The translations under genes were made by a program, and so were the position numbers. Positions 28,520-39,522 of a DNA stretch of 64,000 nt are shown here, piece by piece. Under the pieces are notes generated by a model. The model searched no databases and had not been told where the DNA came from. It saw only the letters and a program-made list of their open reading frames with translations. The number at the start of each line of letters is the position of its first letter. Position 1 is the first letter of the stretch. Source of the DNA: Amoebophilaceae bacterium (GTDB taxonomy: Bacteria > Bacteroidota > Bacteroidia > Cytophagales > Amoebophilaceae); the NCBI GenBank assembly GCA_011524725.1, contig WTJV01000056.1:54430-118429 (forward strand), given 5' to 3'.

Positions 28520-29089
28520 TTACTTTTTCTCACTTCCTGCTTTGTCAAGATCAACACCCAGTTTTCTCAAAACCCGATCAGATATATTGTGCTCTTCATC
28601 CATATATAGTAAGATAGGTACACGTCCTAAATTAGCATTCAACACACATGTATAACCACATTCTTTGGCAACTTGCGTAATTGCATCTTGTACTTTGCTG
28701 TAGATAGGATTGGTTAAGTCAACTTCCTTACTGTTGAGCTTTTCTGATAATTCTAAATGAAATTGTTCAATACTCCTCTCTAGTCGCTGTAACTCTAGTG
28801 CTTGCTGCTTTCTAACCGACTCATCTGCATTCTTACTGCCTTTCTTGAAGGCCTCTCTTTTCTTTTGGTAATCTTCTAACTTGGCATTCAAGTGCTTGTT
28901 AAGCTGCTTTTCTAGGCTATCGAGTTCGGACTGAGCTGCCTTTAGCTCTGGCAAAAGCCTGAGGACATACTCGAAACTGACATAGCCAATCTTTAATGCC
29001 GGCAATTGGGGGCCTTGTGATTTGTCTTTCGCATGCACACTAAATACGCCCAATAGTAGGGCAGCAATTAAGGGTATTATTCTTTTCAT
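28520..29089 (-). CDS. ompH: OmpH/Skp-family periplasmic chaperone
   Basis: 189 residues: a signal peptide MKRIIPLIAALLLGVFSVHA, then a small beta core (IGYVSFEYVL), long charged coiled-coil arms (about 50-125, many Lys/Glu/Gln) and return strands around 140-165 (CGYTCVLNANLG, then ILLYMDE). This is the Skp 'jellyfish' layout. Skp proteins trimerise and hold outer-membrane proteins in the periplasm. It lies about 80 bases downstream of bamA, as in many Bacteroidota. The C-terminal ending is rich in Lys/Glu with no added domain. Confidence 0.9.
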   Translation of the reverse strand: MKRIIPLIAALLLGVFSVHAKDKSQGPQLPALKIGYVSFEYVLRLLPELKAAQSELDSLEKQLNKHLNAKLEDYQKKREAFKKGSKNADESVRKQQALELQRLERSIEQFHLELSEKLNSKEVDLTNPIYSKVQDAITQVAKECGYTCVLNANLGRVPILLYMDEEHNISDRVLRKLGVDLDKAGSEKK

Positions 29090-29166
29090 GGTCTTGATAT
29101 TTTTGTTAATAAATTACTACACTTCCTACGTCAGCACGCCTTTGCATACAAATATAGACTACTTGG

Positions 29167-31746
29167 TTATCTCAATCCCATTCCTATCGAAAAATGCGTT
29201 TGTAATCCACCACGATTGGGATCAGTAGCCTCTTTGTCAAAACCGTACCCAAAGTCGAGGCCTACTGTAGTACCTATAATAAAGGGAAAATACACCCTGA
29301 AACCCGCCCCTACCGACCGCTTTAAGACAAAAGGATTGTAATCCTGATACTGCGACCAGGCATTGCCTCCCTCAGCAAAGGCCAAAATATAGGCATTGGC
29401 AGCGTAACTAGAGATAATAGGGTATCGCAATTCTAACACAAATTTGTCATAAATCACACCTCCTCGATAATTAGTAACACCGTCTTTAGGTGCAATATAG
29501 TCTTCTTCGTAGCCACGTAGTGAGATCTGCTCTTCGCCTCTAAGAGTTCGCTTAGGAAAACCGGAGCCGCCTAGAACAAATCTTTCAAATGGTCCTATCT
29601 CCTTTTGAGAGTAGCACTTGTGAAGTATTCCGAAATGTGCCCGGCAGTTCAATACCAAATCGCCTGAGAGCTGCAAGAAGTAAGAACCATCCAACATCCA
29701 TTGACATTGCTCTTTCCAAGTATATCGATTCGACTTACTAAGGCTATTCTCTTTACTCAACAACCAGGACCAAGGAGGCGTAAAATTAGCGTGTAGCTCT
29801 AGCTTGCTTCCCTCTTTGGGATAGACAGGGCTAGGACCAGTACTATCACGTTCCAATGAGATATTGGCAGATAGGTCATTTAAAATACCTGAAATTTTCT
29901 TCTCGTTACCCAGGAAGTCATAATCGTCATAGCGGTGGTGGTAGTAAGCAAGCTTGCCTTTCAGCACGACATAATCATCCAACCAAGCAAGCCTAGTACC
30001 TAGCCCAGTATCTCCGCCCACCGACCATCTTGCATATTCCTGAGATATGCCCAAACTTAAGTGGAAATATCTAGGCTTCTTCCCACCCAACCATGGATCT
30101 GCAAATTGAAGTGAGAAATTACGATACTCTTTGCCATTGGTCTCAGCATTTAAGCCTAAAGTTTGTCCTCCCCCCATGGGCGTACGAAACCTCCAGAGGT
30201 TACTTAATGAAAAGTTGTTGGTAAAAAGACCAAGACTACCAATCCACTCCCTTCCCAAACCCCCTGAAAGCTTCACTTCAGACCTAGGCCTCTCTTGTAC
30301 TTTGTACCTGATATCCATTGTCTTATTCGCCAGATTAGGTATCGGCGAAATATCAATAGCAGGATCAAAAATATTGAGCTGAGCTAACTCTCGGTAAGAT
30401 CTTTTCAGCTTCGCCCTACTAAATTTATCACCAGGCAACGTTCTCAGTTCTCGTCTAATCACATGATCATGCGTAAACTTATTGCCTTCTATCAGGACTC
30501 TATTGATACGCACTTGAGGACCTTCTTGTATGCGAACCTCCAAGTTTATCATGTCTCCCTCTAGGCCCACTTCTACAGGATCAGCCTGAAAAAAGGAATA
30601 ACCATCATCGGCATATAACGAAGCAATATCCTGCCCTTCTGGGTCGTTATAGAGCCTATTCTGAAGTAGTAATGGACTATATACCTCTCCCCTCTTGATG
30701 TTCAGCACTTGCTGCAAAATTTTGTCATCGTAAAGGTAATTTCCTACCCACTTAATGTCGCCTATGCGGTATTGTCTTCCTTCTTTAACCTTCAGTCGCA
30801 CACAAAGCCAGCTATCCGATTGCTCCTCAAAAGGAGCCTCGATAAGCGCAGCGTCTCTAAAGCCTTTACTTTGGTAATAGCTTACAATACGCTTTTTATC
30901 TTCCTCCAATTGGGTTGGAACAACGTTGGACGGGAGCAGAATTACATGCTTCCGTAAATAGCCCCAGCACGCCTCAGGACTAAATGGACGCCACAGTATT
31001 CCCTGCCTCTTTACAGGCTGCAAAGTGAGGACTGCTTGGAGTATGTCTTTTACTAAAGTAAAACGAGGTTTCTCTCGAGCATATTTCATCTGCCCTTTCA
31101 AGACATCACTACGGATGTGCTGGTTACCCTCAAACTGTATCGTATGGATAAACTGCCGAACTCCTCTATCGATCTTGATTTTCAGTTGAATACTATCAGC
31201 ATGTGTAGCGTCAGGAAGAGAAGTCATGGTGACCGTTGTATTCCGATACCCTTTTGCTATAAAAAAGTCTTGTATGATTTTTTGAGTATTTCGAATGAGT
31301 TCGTCGGTGACGAATTTTTCTTTGCCAAGTGTAAGCTTCTCCAGTAACTTGCTCTGCTCTTTTTGGGGAATTCCTTCAAAGGAATAGGTAGACAACCTGG
31401 GGCACTCGGTTACACTAATAGTAAGCACAACATGGCGATCGGTAGTGCGGGAAACATAGACAGATACATCCTTAACAAACCCTTGTTTCCAGATCCGATG
31501 AACAATCTCTGTTGTAACGGGCCCAGGCAGGTAGATCATATCGCCTGCATGGCACCCCAAAAGGCTTAGAATTAATTCCTTGTCTATGTGCTTATTACCA
31601 ATAATTCGAACATCCTCGAGTATATAGCGTGTTGGTGTTGTATAGTCAGTATCAAGTGGCTGGGGTGCAGGCGCAGGCTGCGCTCCAGCCTTTGAGACCA
31701 ATACAAAGGTCATTAGCAGCTGTGCTAAAATGGTACGATAAGGCAT
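29167..31746 (-). CDS. bamA: Outer-membrane protein assembly factor BamA
   Basis: About 859 residues. ATG 31746 opens a signal peptide (MPYRTILAQLLMTFVLVSKA); the frame continues further upstream into uppS but that extension is not protein-like for the family. Five POTRA-type domains occupy roughly 40-430 (repeated patterns such as VRIIGNKHID, IQFEGNQHIRSD, IKWVGNYLYDD, VLIEGNKFTHDHVI). A 16-stranded barrel follows, with the conserved SLRGYEEDYI loop (the VRGF/Y element) and a C-terminal aromatic/basic beta-signal (THFSIGMGLR). It inserts outer-membrane proteins, fed by the SurA and OmpH proteins encoded just downstream. It follows uppS by 19 bases, a common Bacteroidota order. Confidence 0.93.
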   Translation of the reverse strand: MPYRTILAQLLMTFVLVSKAGAQPAPAPQPLDTDYTTPTRYILEDVRIIGNKHIDKELILSLLGCHAGDMIYLPGPVTTEIVHRIWKQGFVKDVSVYVSRTTDRHVVLTISVTECPRLSTYSFEGIPQKEQSKLLEKLTLGKEKFVTDELIRNTQKIIQDFFIAKGYRNTTVTMTSLPDATHADSIQLKIKIDRGVRQFIHTIQFEGNQHIRSDVLKGQMKYAREKPRFTLVKDILQAVLTLQPVKRQGILWRPFSPEACWGYLRKHVILLPSNVVPTQLEEDKKRIVSYYQSKGFRDAALIEAPFEEQSDSWLCVRLKVKEGRQYRIGDIKWVGNYLYDDKILQQVLNIKRGEVYSPLLLQNRLYNDPEGQDIASLYADDGYSFFQADPVEVGLEGDMINLEVRIQEGPQVRINRVLIEGNKFTHDHVIRRELRTLPGDKFSRAKLKRSYRELAQLNIFDPAIDISPIPNLANKTMDIRYKVQERPRSEVKLSGGLGREWIGSLGLFTNNFSLSNLWRFRTPMGGGQTLGLNAETNGKEYRNFSLQFADPWLGGKKPRYFHLSLGISQEYARWSVGGDTGLGTRLAWLDDYVVLKGKLAYYHHRYDDYDFLGNEKKISGILNDLSANISLERDSTGPSPVYPKEGSKLELHANFTPPWSWLLSKENSLSKSNRYTWKEQCQWMLDGSYFLQLSGDLVLNCRAHFGILHKCYSQKEIGPFERFVLGGSGFPKRTLRGEEQISLRGYEEDYIAPKDGVTNYRGGVIYDKFVLELRYPIISSYAANAYILAFAEGGNAWSQYQDYNPFVLKRSVGAGFRVYFPFIIGTTVGLDFGYGFDKEATDPNRGGLQTHFSIGMGLR

Positions 31747-31765
31747 CTTGATCACATGGTTACGC

Positions 31766-32602
31766 TCAAGTATCCGGACCACCAAATCTTCTCTTGCGTT
31801 TTTGGTAGGCCAGTAAAGCTGCGTAAAGATCGCATTTTTCAAAGTCGGGCCAAAAGACCGGCGTAAAAAACAACTCTGTGTAGGCAATTTGCTCTAAAAG
31901 AAAGTTACTGAGCCGCATCTCGCCACTAGTCCTAAGTAGTAGTTCGGGATCGGGCATATCCTTGGTTGCAAGGTACTGCTTAAGTAGGTCAGCATCGATG
32001 TCTTGTAGTGCTAAATTACCTGCTTGTACATCGCAGGCAATTGCTCTAGCAGCTTCTGCTAGATCCCACCTGCCACTATAATTCAGCGCAATCGTCAAGC
32101 ACATTCCCTTGTTGTGGCGAGAGGTTTGTGTGGCTCGCTGGATGGCTTCTTGGCACTTTGGAGGAAGGCCGGTGAGATCGCCAATAAAGTTAAGGCGCAC
32201 ATCTTTTTGTATCAGCTCCGCTAGCTCTGTGTCAATAGTAGTAACAATGAGGTTCATCAAACTCTCTATCTCTTCCTGGGGACGCTTCCAGTTTTCTGTA
32301 GAGAAGGCATACAAGGTCAAATAAGGTATACCCAACTCACCACACCCTTCTACCACTTCTCTAACGCTCCGTATAGCATTCTGATGACCAAATATTCTGG
32401 GCTTACCGCGCTTCGTGGCCCACCTACCATTGCCATCCATGATGATAGCAATATGCTTTGGTAAGTTATCTGGATCGATCTGGGCTTTCATACGATGTTC
32501 AAGCGCCCTGGCAGTCGCTTTCGCGTGTGTCCAAGCATTCAGTGGCGCAAAGAACGTCCATGCAAATAGGAAGAGAATGGTGAGAAAAACGCTTTTTTTC
32601 AT
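31766..32602 (-). CDS. uppS: Isoprenyl (undecaprenyl) diphosphate synthase with an extra N-terminal hydrophobic leader
   Basis: Makes the C55 lipid carrier for peptidoglycan and other envelope polymers by cis-adding isopentenyl diphosphate to farnesyl diphosphate. The family core starts at about residue 48 with HIAIIMDGNGRWA (catalytic Asp in MDGNG), followed by LTLYAFSTENWKRP and the C-terminal RTSGEMRLSNFLLEQIAYTE and FFTPVFWPDF motifs. The first 37 residues (MKKSVFLTILFLFAWTFFAP) read exactly like a signal peptide or membrane anchor, unusual for this cytoplasmic enzyme. An internal ATG at codon 38 would give the conventional protein. Which start is used cannot be decided from sequence alone. 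Confidence 0.92.
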   Translation of the reverse strand: MKKSVFLTILFLFAWTFFAPLNAWTHAKATARALEHRMKAQIDPDNLPKHIAIIMDGNGRWATKRGKPRIFGHQNAIRSVREVVEGCGELGIPYLTLYAFSTENWKRPQEEIESLMNLIVTTIDTELAELIQKDVRLNFIGDLTGLPPKCQEAIQRATQTSRHNKGMCLTIALNYSGRWDLAEAARAIACDVQAGNLALQDIDADLLKQYLATKDMPDPELLLRTSGEMRLSNFLLEQIAYTELFFTPVFWPDFEKCDLYAALLAYQKRKRRFGGPDT

Positions 32603-32742
32603 GATGCTGTGTCGGGCTTTTTATATCCTATGTGGTGTCTTTAACATATTTGGAATAAGCTGAGTGGCGTTGACCAACCAGAAGCTCCCCGTTCTGGTCT
32701 GGCATCAAAATGAGGTAGCATCCATACTATAAGGCTGTAGCG

Positions 32743-33795
32743 CTATAGTATCAACATGGCATCTCCGTAGACAAAGAAGCGATATTTCTCCTTAATAGCT
32801 ACTTGATAGGCCTCCATGAGCAAATCATACCCACAAAAAGCGGCGGCTGTCATCAGTGGAGCTGAAGCGGGTAAATGAAAGTTAGTAATCAAAGAGGTAC
32901 ACACTTTGAAAGAATAAGGAGGAAAAATAAATTTATTAGTCCAGCCATAGTTAGCCTTCAGGCCTCCAGCAACAGCAACAGCAACAGAGGCTTCGATGGT
33001 TTTGGCAGTAGAAATGCCTACGGCACACACCTGCTTCTTTTTATCTAGCGACTCATTGACCCATTGTGCCGTTGCTGTATCAATAGAGAAAGATTCAGAG
33101 TCTACTTTATACTTGGTTAGGTCTTCTACGTCAACGGGTCTAAGGGCTCCTAAGCTAATATGTAAGGTAATAGGGGCAATGCGAGCACCCTGCAACTCCA
33201 ACCGTTTAAGCAAGTGTGGCGTAAAGTGTAAGCCTGCAGTAGGTGCCACAACAGCACCTACCTCTCGGGCGTAAACGGTCTGATAGCGACTACGGTCTTC
33301 GGAAATTACTTTTCTTTTAATCTCTTTGGGAAGTGGTGTACTACCCAGTTGTTCAATAGTGCTATACAACTCCTCTGTAGTCCCATCAAATAAGAACTTG
33401 AGTGTTCTTCCCCTAGACGTCGTATTGTCTAATACTTCTGCTACCAACTCACCATTACCAAAAAATAATTTGTTACCAACACGAATTTTCCTAGCTGGAT
33501 CAACTAGTGTGTCCCACAAATGATATTCTTTATTTAATATACGTAAAAGTAGAACCTCTATCTGTGCACCTGTTTTTTCTTTACTTCCATAGAGCATGGC
33601 AGGAAACACTTTGGTGTCGTTGACCACCAATGTATCATCCTCAGCTAAATAATCGATTACGTCTTTAAAGTATTTGTGCTCTATTTGTCCAGTGTCTTTA
33701 TAGACAACCATCAGCCGGGCTTCATCTCTATTTGCAACAGGGTGAGAAGCAATGAGCTTAGCAGGCAAGTCAAACCTAAATGCGGATAGTTTCAT
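32743..33795 (-). CDS. queA: S-adenosylmethionine:tRNA ribosyltransferase-isomerase
   Basis: Transfers and rearranges the ribosyl part of SAM onto preQ1 in tRNA to form epoxyqueuosine, the penultimate step of queuosine modification. 350 residues from ATG 33795 (MKLSAFRFDLPAKLIASHPV is the typical start); longer readings add about 22 non-conserved residues. Conserved stretches include DTLVVNDTKVFPA, VGAVVAPTAGLHFTP, LHISLGALRPV and the C-terminal FHLPASAPLMTAAAFCGYD. It is a single-copy gene upstream of uppS in the same direction. Confidence 0.95.
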   Translation of the reverse strand: MKLSAFRFDLPAKLIASHPVANRDEARLMVVYKDTGQIEHKYFKDVIDYLAEDDTLVVNDTKVFPAMLYGSKEKTGAQIEVLLLRILNKEYHLWDTLVDPARKIRVGNKLFFGNGELVAEVLDNTTSRGRTLKFLFDGTTEELYSTIEQLGSTPLPKEIKRKVISEDRSRYQTVYAREVGAVVAPTAGLHFTPHLLKRLELQGARIAPITLHISLGALRPVDVEDLTKYKVDSESFSIDTATAQWVNESLDKKKQVCAVGISTAKTIEASVAVAVAGGLKANYGWTNKFIFPPYSFKVCTSLITNFHLPASAPLMTAAAFCGYDLLMEAYQVAIKEKYRFFVYGDAMLIL

Positions 33796-33971
33796 ATTGT
33801 TACAACACAGAAATACTTCTACAAGAGCCGGTGCTAATGCTCTGTTAGAGTATGCGGACAAAACGCAATTATAATAAAATGTCTGTAATCTTTATTTAGG
33901 TTACATGAACAAAGGAACAGTACTCGAACTAGAAGAGAAATGCACAACAAGGTATGCCAGAAACAAATACA

Positions 33972-34646
33972 TCAGAACCTCACTCCCACATCCAAGCTCA
34001 GCATGTCGCCATAACCTAACACCCTAGGAATCGACCTTGTCTGATCCTGCTCATCGATCATGCTCGATATCCCATGGTGGTAGCCGATACCAGCAAAAAT
34101 ACTAGTAGACAAACTAGTACTATGCTCTATCCCTATCCCAAACAAAACTGCCCCACCCCAACGACAAAACGCCTCTAGAAAAGGCTTTGTCTGCCCCTTA
34201 GGTAATTCAGTGTTTCTTTGACTACCTCTGATCTGGCCAAGAAGACCCAACATTACGTATAATCGAGTATCTAACGTGAGCTCACTCGTATAAAGTTTGA
34301 GGAGTAGAGGTACTTGAAATAACTGAAGCATATGCTCTTCACGAATTATAGGAGACACGTATTCGTTCTTAATGGCAAGATGTTGTGTTGCATACAATAA
34401 CCCTGTGCTGAAATAGTAACGATCTTGAATGGGATAGTCATAGATAATGCCAAGCTTAGACCCAAAAGCTCGCCTTCCTCCAAGAATCCCTGCATTGTTA
34501 GGATTCGTATGCACTCTATTGATAGACATGCCAGGTGATAATTGCACCCCTAGCTGCCCCTTGGCATATGCTGTTGAAGCACCAAAAAGAAATAATAAAA
34601 GGAATATATATGTCTTCACAGCTGCATTTTTACAGTATCTATACAT
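33972..34646 (-). CDS. Small outer-membrane beta-barrel protein (PorT-like)
   Basis: About 224 residues with a signal peptide (KTYIFLLLFLFGASTAYAKG). The mature part alternates polar and aromatic residues in strand-length stretches (LGVQLSPGMSINRV, YYFSTGLLYATQHLAIK, LQLFQVPLLLKLYT, TSIFAGIGYHHGI) and ends in LSLDVGVRF, a C-terminal aromatic beta-signal suited to BamA. This fits an 8- to 10-stranded barrel of the PorT/outer-membrane beta-barrel family common in Bacteroidota. ATG 34646 gives the best signal peptide; ATG 34661 is also possible. The cargo or role is unknown. Confidence 0.75.
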   Translation of the reverse strand: MYRYCKNAAVKTYIFLLLFLFGASTAYAKGQLGVQLSPGMSINRVHTNPNNAGILGGRRAFGSKLGIIYDYPIQDRYYFSTGLLYATQHLAIKNEYVSPIIREEHMLQLFQVPLLLKLYTSELTLDTRLYVMLGLLGQIRGSQRNTELPKGQTKPFLEAFCRWGGAVLFGIGIEHSTSLSTSIFAGIGYHHGISSMIDEQDQTRSIPRVLGYGDMLSLDVGVRF

Positions 34647-34767
34647 AGCGAAGATATGCATTGTTTCTTGTTTGTGTATAGCTGACAATAAGAAAAATTA
34701 CAAGAAAATAGCATCAAGCAATGCTGTGCAGGGAGTCCCAACATTTTTTGTGTAAGTTTGATTTGTC

Positions 34768-35676
34768 ATGACCCAAAAACACATACCCCCTCCTCTAGTA
34801 AAGAATAAGTCGCCATGGGGAAGTCTTGTCTTGTTGTGCTCTCTGGTGGTATTGGGCGCTTTGGGGGGACAGCTAGTCGCATCCGTGATTTACTTTTTTA
34901 CTGGTGATCCTGGTGGAGCTATGCACACCACCCTAAACGCCAAGCAGCCACTGCTTGTGCTGCAAGCTACCACAGCCAGCGGCGCATTTATTCTAGCACC
35001 CCTGCTTTATTTACACATTTTTGTGTGCCAGGGTATCAAGACGCTATTTCAGAGGCACCCATCTTACACTATACTTGCATTAGCTACCCTGAACTTGACA
35101 TTAGCTTTCATGGTGGTCAACACCTGGTTTATCCAATGGAACATGGCGATTAAGCTGCCGACCTGGCTCAGCGCATTTGAAATGTGGGCCCAAGAGAAAG
35201 AAGCAACGCTGCAAAGAATCACAACGCTAATGACTTCTTTTCATTCACTAGCGGGACTGGGAGCGGGTATTTTGGTCATGGGTATCATCCCTGCAATCGG
35301 TGAAGAATTACTTTTCAGAGGCTTGGTGCAGCCTATTCTCTATCAACTAACGAATAACATTCATTGGGCTATTGGTATAAGCGCATTTGCTTTTAGTGCC
35401 CTCCACCTTCAGTTTTACGGCTTTGTGCCTAGACTCCTGCTCGGGGCCTTATTTGGTTACATTTATTGGTGGACTAGGAATTTATTATTTCCTATCATCG
35501 CGCATTGGTTCAACAACACCTTAACGTTACTACTACTTTTTCTGCACCAACATGGCATCATCACACAAGATATCTCCGCCTTGAAAGCCCCCCCTGGACG
35601 TATTATCCTACTTTGTGCTACCCTAGTCGTTGTGCTAGCAAACCTCCTGCAACGGCGCGGGCAGCGTAGGTACTAG
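34768..35676 (+). CDS. CPBP-family intramembrane metalloprotease
   Basis: 302 residues, with about eight hydrophobic segments. The three CPBP (CAAX protease/bacteriocin-processing, 'Abi') motifs are clear: GEELLFRG near residue 173 (Glu-Glu and Arg), a His in ALHLQFYG near 213, and HWFNN near 250. Family members are membrane-embedded glutamate/metal proteases whose substrates in bacteria are mostly unknown. It is divergent from the outer-membrane barrel gene (about 120 bases between) and followed by a pseudogene on the opposite strand. Confidence 0.88.
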   Translation: MTQKHIPPPLVKNKSPWGSLVLLCSLVVLGALGGQLVASVIYFFTGDPGGAMHTTLNAKQPLLVLQATTASGAFILAPLLYLHIFVCQGIKTLFQRHPSYTILALATLNLTLAFMVVNTWFIQWNMAIKLPTWLSAFEMWAQEKEATLQRITTLMTSFHSLAGLGAGILVMGIIPAIGEELLFRGLVQPILYQLTNNIHWAIGISAFAFSALHLQFYGFVPRLLLGALFGYIYWWTRNLLFPIIAHWFNNTLTLLLLFLHQHGIITQDISALKAPPGRIILLCATLVVVLANLLQRRGQRRY

Positions 35677-35831
35677 ACGTAAGGAAATGCTAGGTTTTTT
35701 GAGGAGACCAGACTTATAGCGAAGTGCTACACACTGAGAGTGCATACAATGACCGAGAAGACTAGCATAAGGGTATAACAAGGCGTTGAGTATCTATCTC
35801 CCATACTCGGTGTGTCTAGGCTTCGCCTTGG

Positions 35832-38800
35832 TTACACGTTAGGCGCCTCCTGCAGCACGGCCATGCATCGCTTTTTCAACTCCTCTGCCATGTGCTTAAG
35901 CCCCAGCTTCGTAGCCAAGGGTACTAAAAAATCTAGCGTCTCTTGTGCTACCTCTCTCTGCTTTTCTACAGAAGCGTCTTCCTTAATTTTACGTATATCA
36001 TACAACCGAATGGCTAATGCCAGGTGCCATATTCGCTCATCTCTGGCTTCTAGCAGTTTTTGTCTATTTTCAAGGGGTGACAGCTGAAGCTTTTTAATAC
36101 TCTGCAAGCGGCTGTCTACACGGACTACCCCGTCTACGATGCGTTGTACTATAGGGTTGAAATACACTGCGAAGAGCAGTGTGTTTTATCAATAACATCA
36201 TGTATAAGGGCGGCCAAAAGCGTATTAGAATCAGTGGTGTACGCTAGGGCTATTTGAGTAACAGCAATGGCACGCGCGTAACAAGATTCGTCTGTATTAT
36301 GTGCGCTCTTTTGGTAATACTGCCCTACGAACCGCAGGGCCTGCTCTAGGAGCTTTGTGGCCATAGATGTCTTAGCATGAACCACTTCGATAAAAGTAGC
36401 CTCCTCGGAGGATACAGGAATTTCCTCTATGATACTTTCTGACGTTGGAAAAGAAGGCAATTGGTCCATAACGGGCGGCCTTACTTCCCTAACATCCCAA
36501 GGAATCACGTATACCAATGTTAGTCCTTCTGGATGGTACGTTGTCTCAGTAAATCCATAGTGTGCTTCTATAATTTGTTGGTTGTAAAGGATAGGCAACG
36601 ATACCAAGTTTTGAGGCCATTCTGTTTCCATATAATCTATACTGCCTAAGTACCATTCTTTCAGCTTAGGTAATGCTTGTTCTGTTGTTATGGTGATACG
36701 AACTGCCCTGACGTGCTTGATGTACCCTGGTATAGCGATAACGGAGTAGGCTAGTTGTGTATCTTCTAATCCAAGTAGAACAGGTCGCTTATTGGGCTGT
36801 TTGGATGTAGTATAGGCCAGTGCATTGGTCAGTAACCGCTGCATCTTCGTAAAATCTGCTTGTAAGACCTGACAAGTCGTATCGTACTGCGTGGCTACGG
36901 GATAGGTGCCTTTGTGTTGATATATGGCTTCCAAGGCTTTTTGCCAAAAGCTTCGAAGAGCGAAAGACTCAACTACTAACGATATCGGATGTTGAGTACC
37001 ATGAAGCACCTGCTTCAAATACCGATTGTAGGTATCTAGTTGATAGACATGATGATGTAGCGCTTCATTCTCTGCACGCAGTTGTTTTTTTGAAGGATTA
37101 GGATGAAACGCATCTATAGGGTCCTTCTGCTTAGCAACAGAATAGTCATGAGCTTCTTGGAGTACGGTAGCCCTTTTCCGGTACATGGACAATACAAACT
37201 GGCTGACAAAATTCTTATTCGTATCCAGCTGCGTATGCGATACGACCAACGCACGGTAGGCTTGTTTGCCTTTTAGAAAAGCAATAACAAAACTCGCAAA
37301 AATGAACAACCCGTATAGAACTTTAAACTGCAGCAAGTCTGAAACGCTCACTGGCAATGCTGCCCCCTGTGTGTGCTGTTTGAAAAAGAAAATAGCCAAA
37401 GCTACACCCATGAAAGCTAGAGAAAGTCCTAACGGCCAACTTAAAAGCAAAATCACCATGAGGAAATTGGTCATGACAATCATGACTTGCACTGGATGAA
37501 ACCCACTCAAAATGGCTAGAAGGGCTCCTATAAAAAAAAGTGTTGTACCAATACCAATGGGCCACAAAACGATAGCTTTGTACCGTACGTGGCCACACGG
37601 GGAAAGTGATAAATGCAGTAGAAATGAGAAGCACCACATAGTAAAGGCTTTGATGCATCGCAAAGCGCGCTATAGTTTCTGTATTTTCTACAGTATAAAA
37701 AGCCACATACGTAGTTATCAAAATGTAGAGCCCCAGCAAAAAGTAAAGGGCTTCTTGTGCAGGCAAGTTTTTTTTCAGGTATGTATAAAGCGTAAAATTG
37801 CGCAACGCATGCCAACGCCTTCTCCAGACTTGCTGGCGTGCCGTGCGCTCCAAGGCGAGTGGGCTATTAGATTCCAATGCTTGCCATCCGCCTGGTGTTT
37901 TAAATAAGTAATGGCTGCCCATCAAGACGATAAGGTTAACAAGCATACCCGGAATGCTGCTATCAATAAGCGCATGAGGAAGTAGATAAATCCATAAATA
38001 GACAGTCAAAAAACCTGCTGCCATGCCCATAAGCACCGGCCTCGTAGAACTACGGAAACCCAGAATGCCCAAAAGTAATGGCACGGAGATAATAGGCGTA
38101 TAGAAGTGCCATGGCAATACGAGCGGCAGTACCCATCGCATCTGCCGAAACACTGAGATAGACGTAATAGGCAGACGGCTATATTCAACAGAATCTAAAG
38201 AGAGCAACAGGGCTAGGAGCCCTAAAATAAAACTACCAGCTCTAGCCATCATTAGCTGGGCGCGATCGGTGCTTAGTCTCTTGAGTAGCGGATACTTACT
38301 TGAGCTTGCCAGAGGAATGATAATGTCATTAACCAACATAGAAGAGGCTACATTAAGATTGGAGTCAGCTGTAGACATAATCATAGCCATGAAACCCGAC
38401 AAAAAGAGTCCTCTAAATCCTACAGAAGAAGCATAATGATCTACGATGTACTGAAACGCGCTATCATAACTTAGGTTGGGATTCTGGGTACGTATGAGAA
38501 GCGCAATCCAGATAATTAATAAGATGATCAGCAAGTACAATAAAGCAGCGTAGAGAAAAGATTTTCGAACCTGGTATACGTCTTTTGCCATAACGGCTCG
38601 TTGAAATATTGCAGGAGAGAAAGAAGGTATACTATAGAGAGGAATCAGCGTTAAAAAAGACCATTTGAGTGCCGAATCTGGCGATGCAAGAAATGCTCGA
38701 ATGTTCCAATGTGGTGTTTCTCGAATCATATTCCTCACCGCACCGAAATCATTGAGATTATTCCAGATAGCTAACGCTAGGACCGGGAGTAAGGTACCAA

Positions 38801-39362
38801 AGATGAGGAACTGAAAGATATCTGTAAAGGTAACCGAACGTATTCCTCCCAAAGCAGAATAGATAATAATAATACTCCCTATAGTGAGGGTACCATAAAC
38901 ACTATCCCAGCCAAATAAACTGCTGAATAAGTTCTTGCCGCTGCCAAGCTGCAGCGACGTTAAGCCTACCGACACAAACACTCCCCAAATGGCTGTTATC
39001 GTTCTTACAGACTTTCCGTACACATGCCCCATGGCCTCGGCTACTGAGACACTTTGCAAAAAAGGGGCCATTCTCATAGCAAATAGCCAACCAATAAGTA
39101 GTAAGCCCCCGCCAGCACATAAGTATATGATAATAAAGTAAAGGCCGTTTTGATATAAGTTGTCTATTCTAACGGTGAGGTACCTACCCGTTACCCATGT
39201 AGCTACAATAGTGGCTACCAGTGTAGCGGTAGAAAAGCTTCTACCACCTAGTACGTAATCCCGAAATGTTTTGACGTATCGACTATAACGCAGCCCCACC
39301 ACAAGATTGATCACTAAAAATCCTACAAAAATGCTGACATCAACAGGATAAGCAGTAGACAT
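35832..39362 (-). pseudogene. Broken symporter / kinase-like / HD-domain fusion gene
   Basis: Three frames together cover the same order as the intact fusion at 46554-50084. The first (from ATG 39362) gives a full SSS transporter domain, then goes off frame right after FITFPVWP near 37590-37610. The second resumes the family sequence at about 37595 (YKAIVLWPIGIGT) and continues through the kinase-like region into the start of the HD domain (LIHDVIDKT), where it stops near 36151. The third (VYFNPIVQRIVDGVVRVDS onward) completes the HD domain to 35832. A one-base insertion (or equivalent) at the first junction, and a deletion plus frame change at the second, explain the pieces. The HD domain has also lost key residues: HDVIDKT instead of HDTVEDT, and LAIRLYDIRKI instead of KLADRMHNMRTI. 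The transporter portion could still be translated alone. Confidence 0.85.
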
Positions 39363-39522
39363 AACGAATTTAGAGTAGACTTATGAGATTTGATAGACAA
39401 ACCAGACGAAACTAAATTAGGGTCTTTGGTATATGTTCCAAATCAAATAAAGTACATATCTGCACGACATAGATAAAGGAGTAGCATCTGCCTTGATTAC
39501 GCCTACAATATGATAAAAATAC

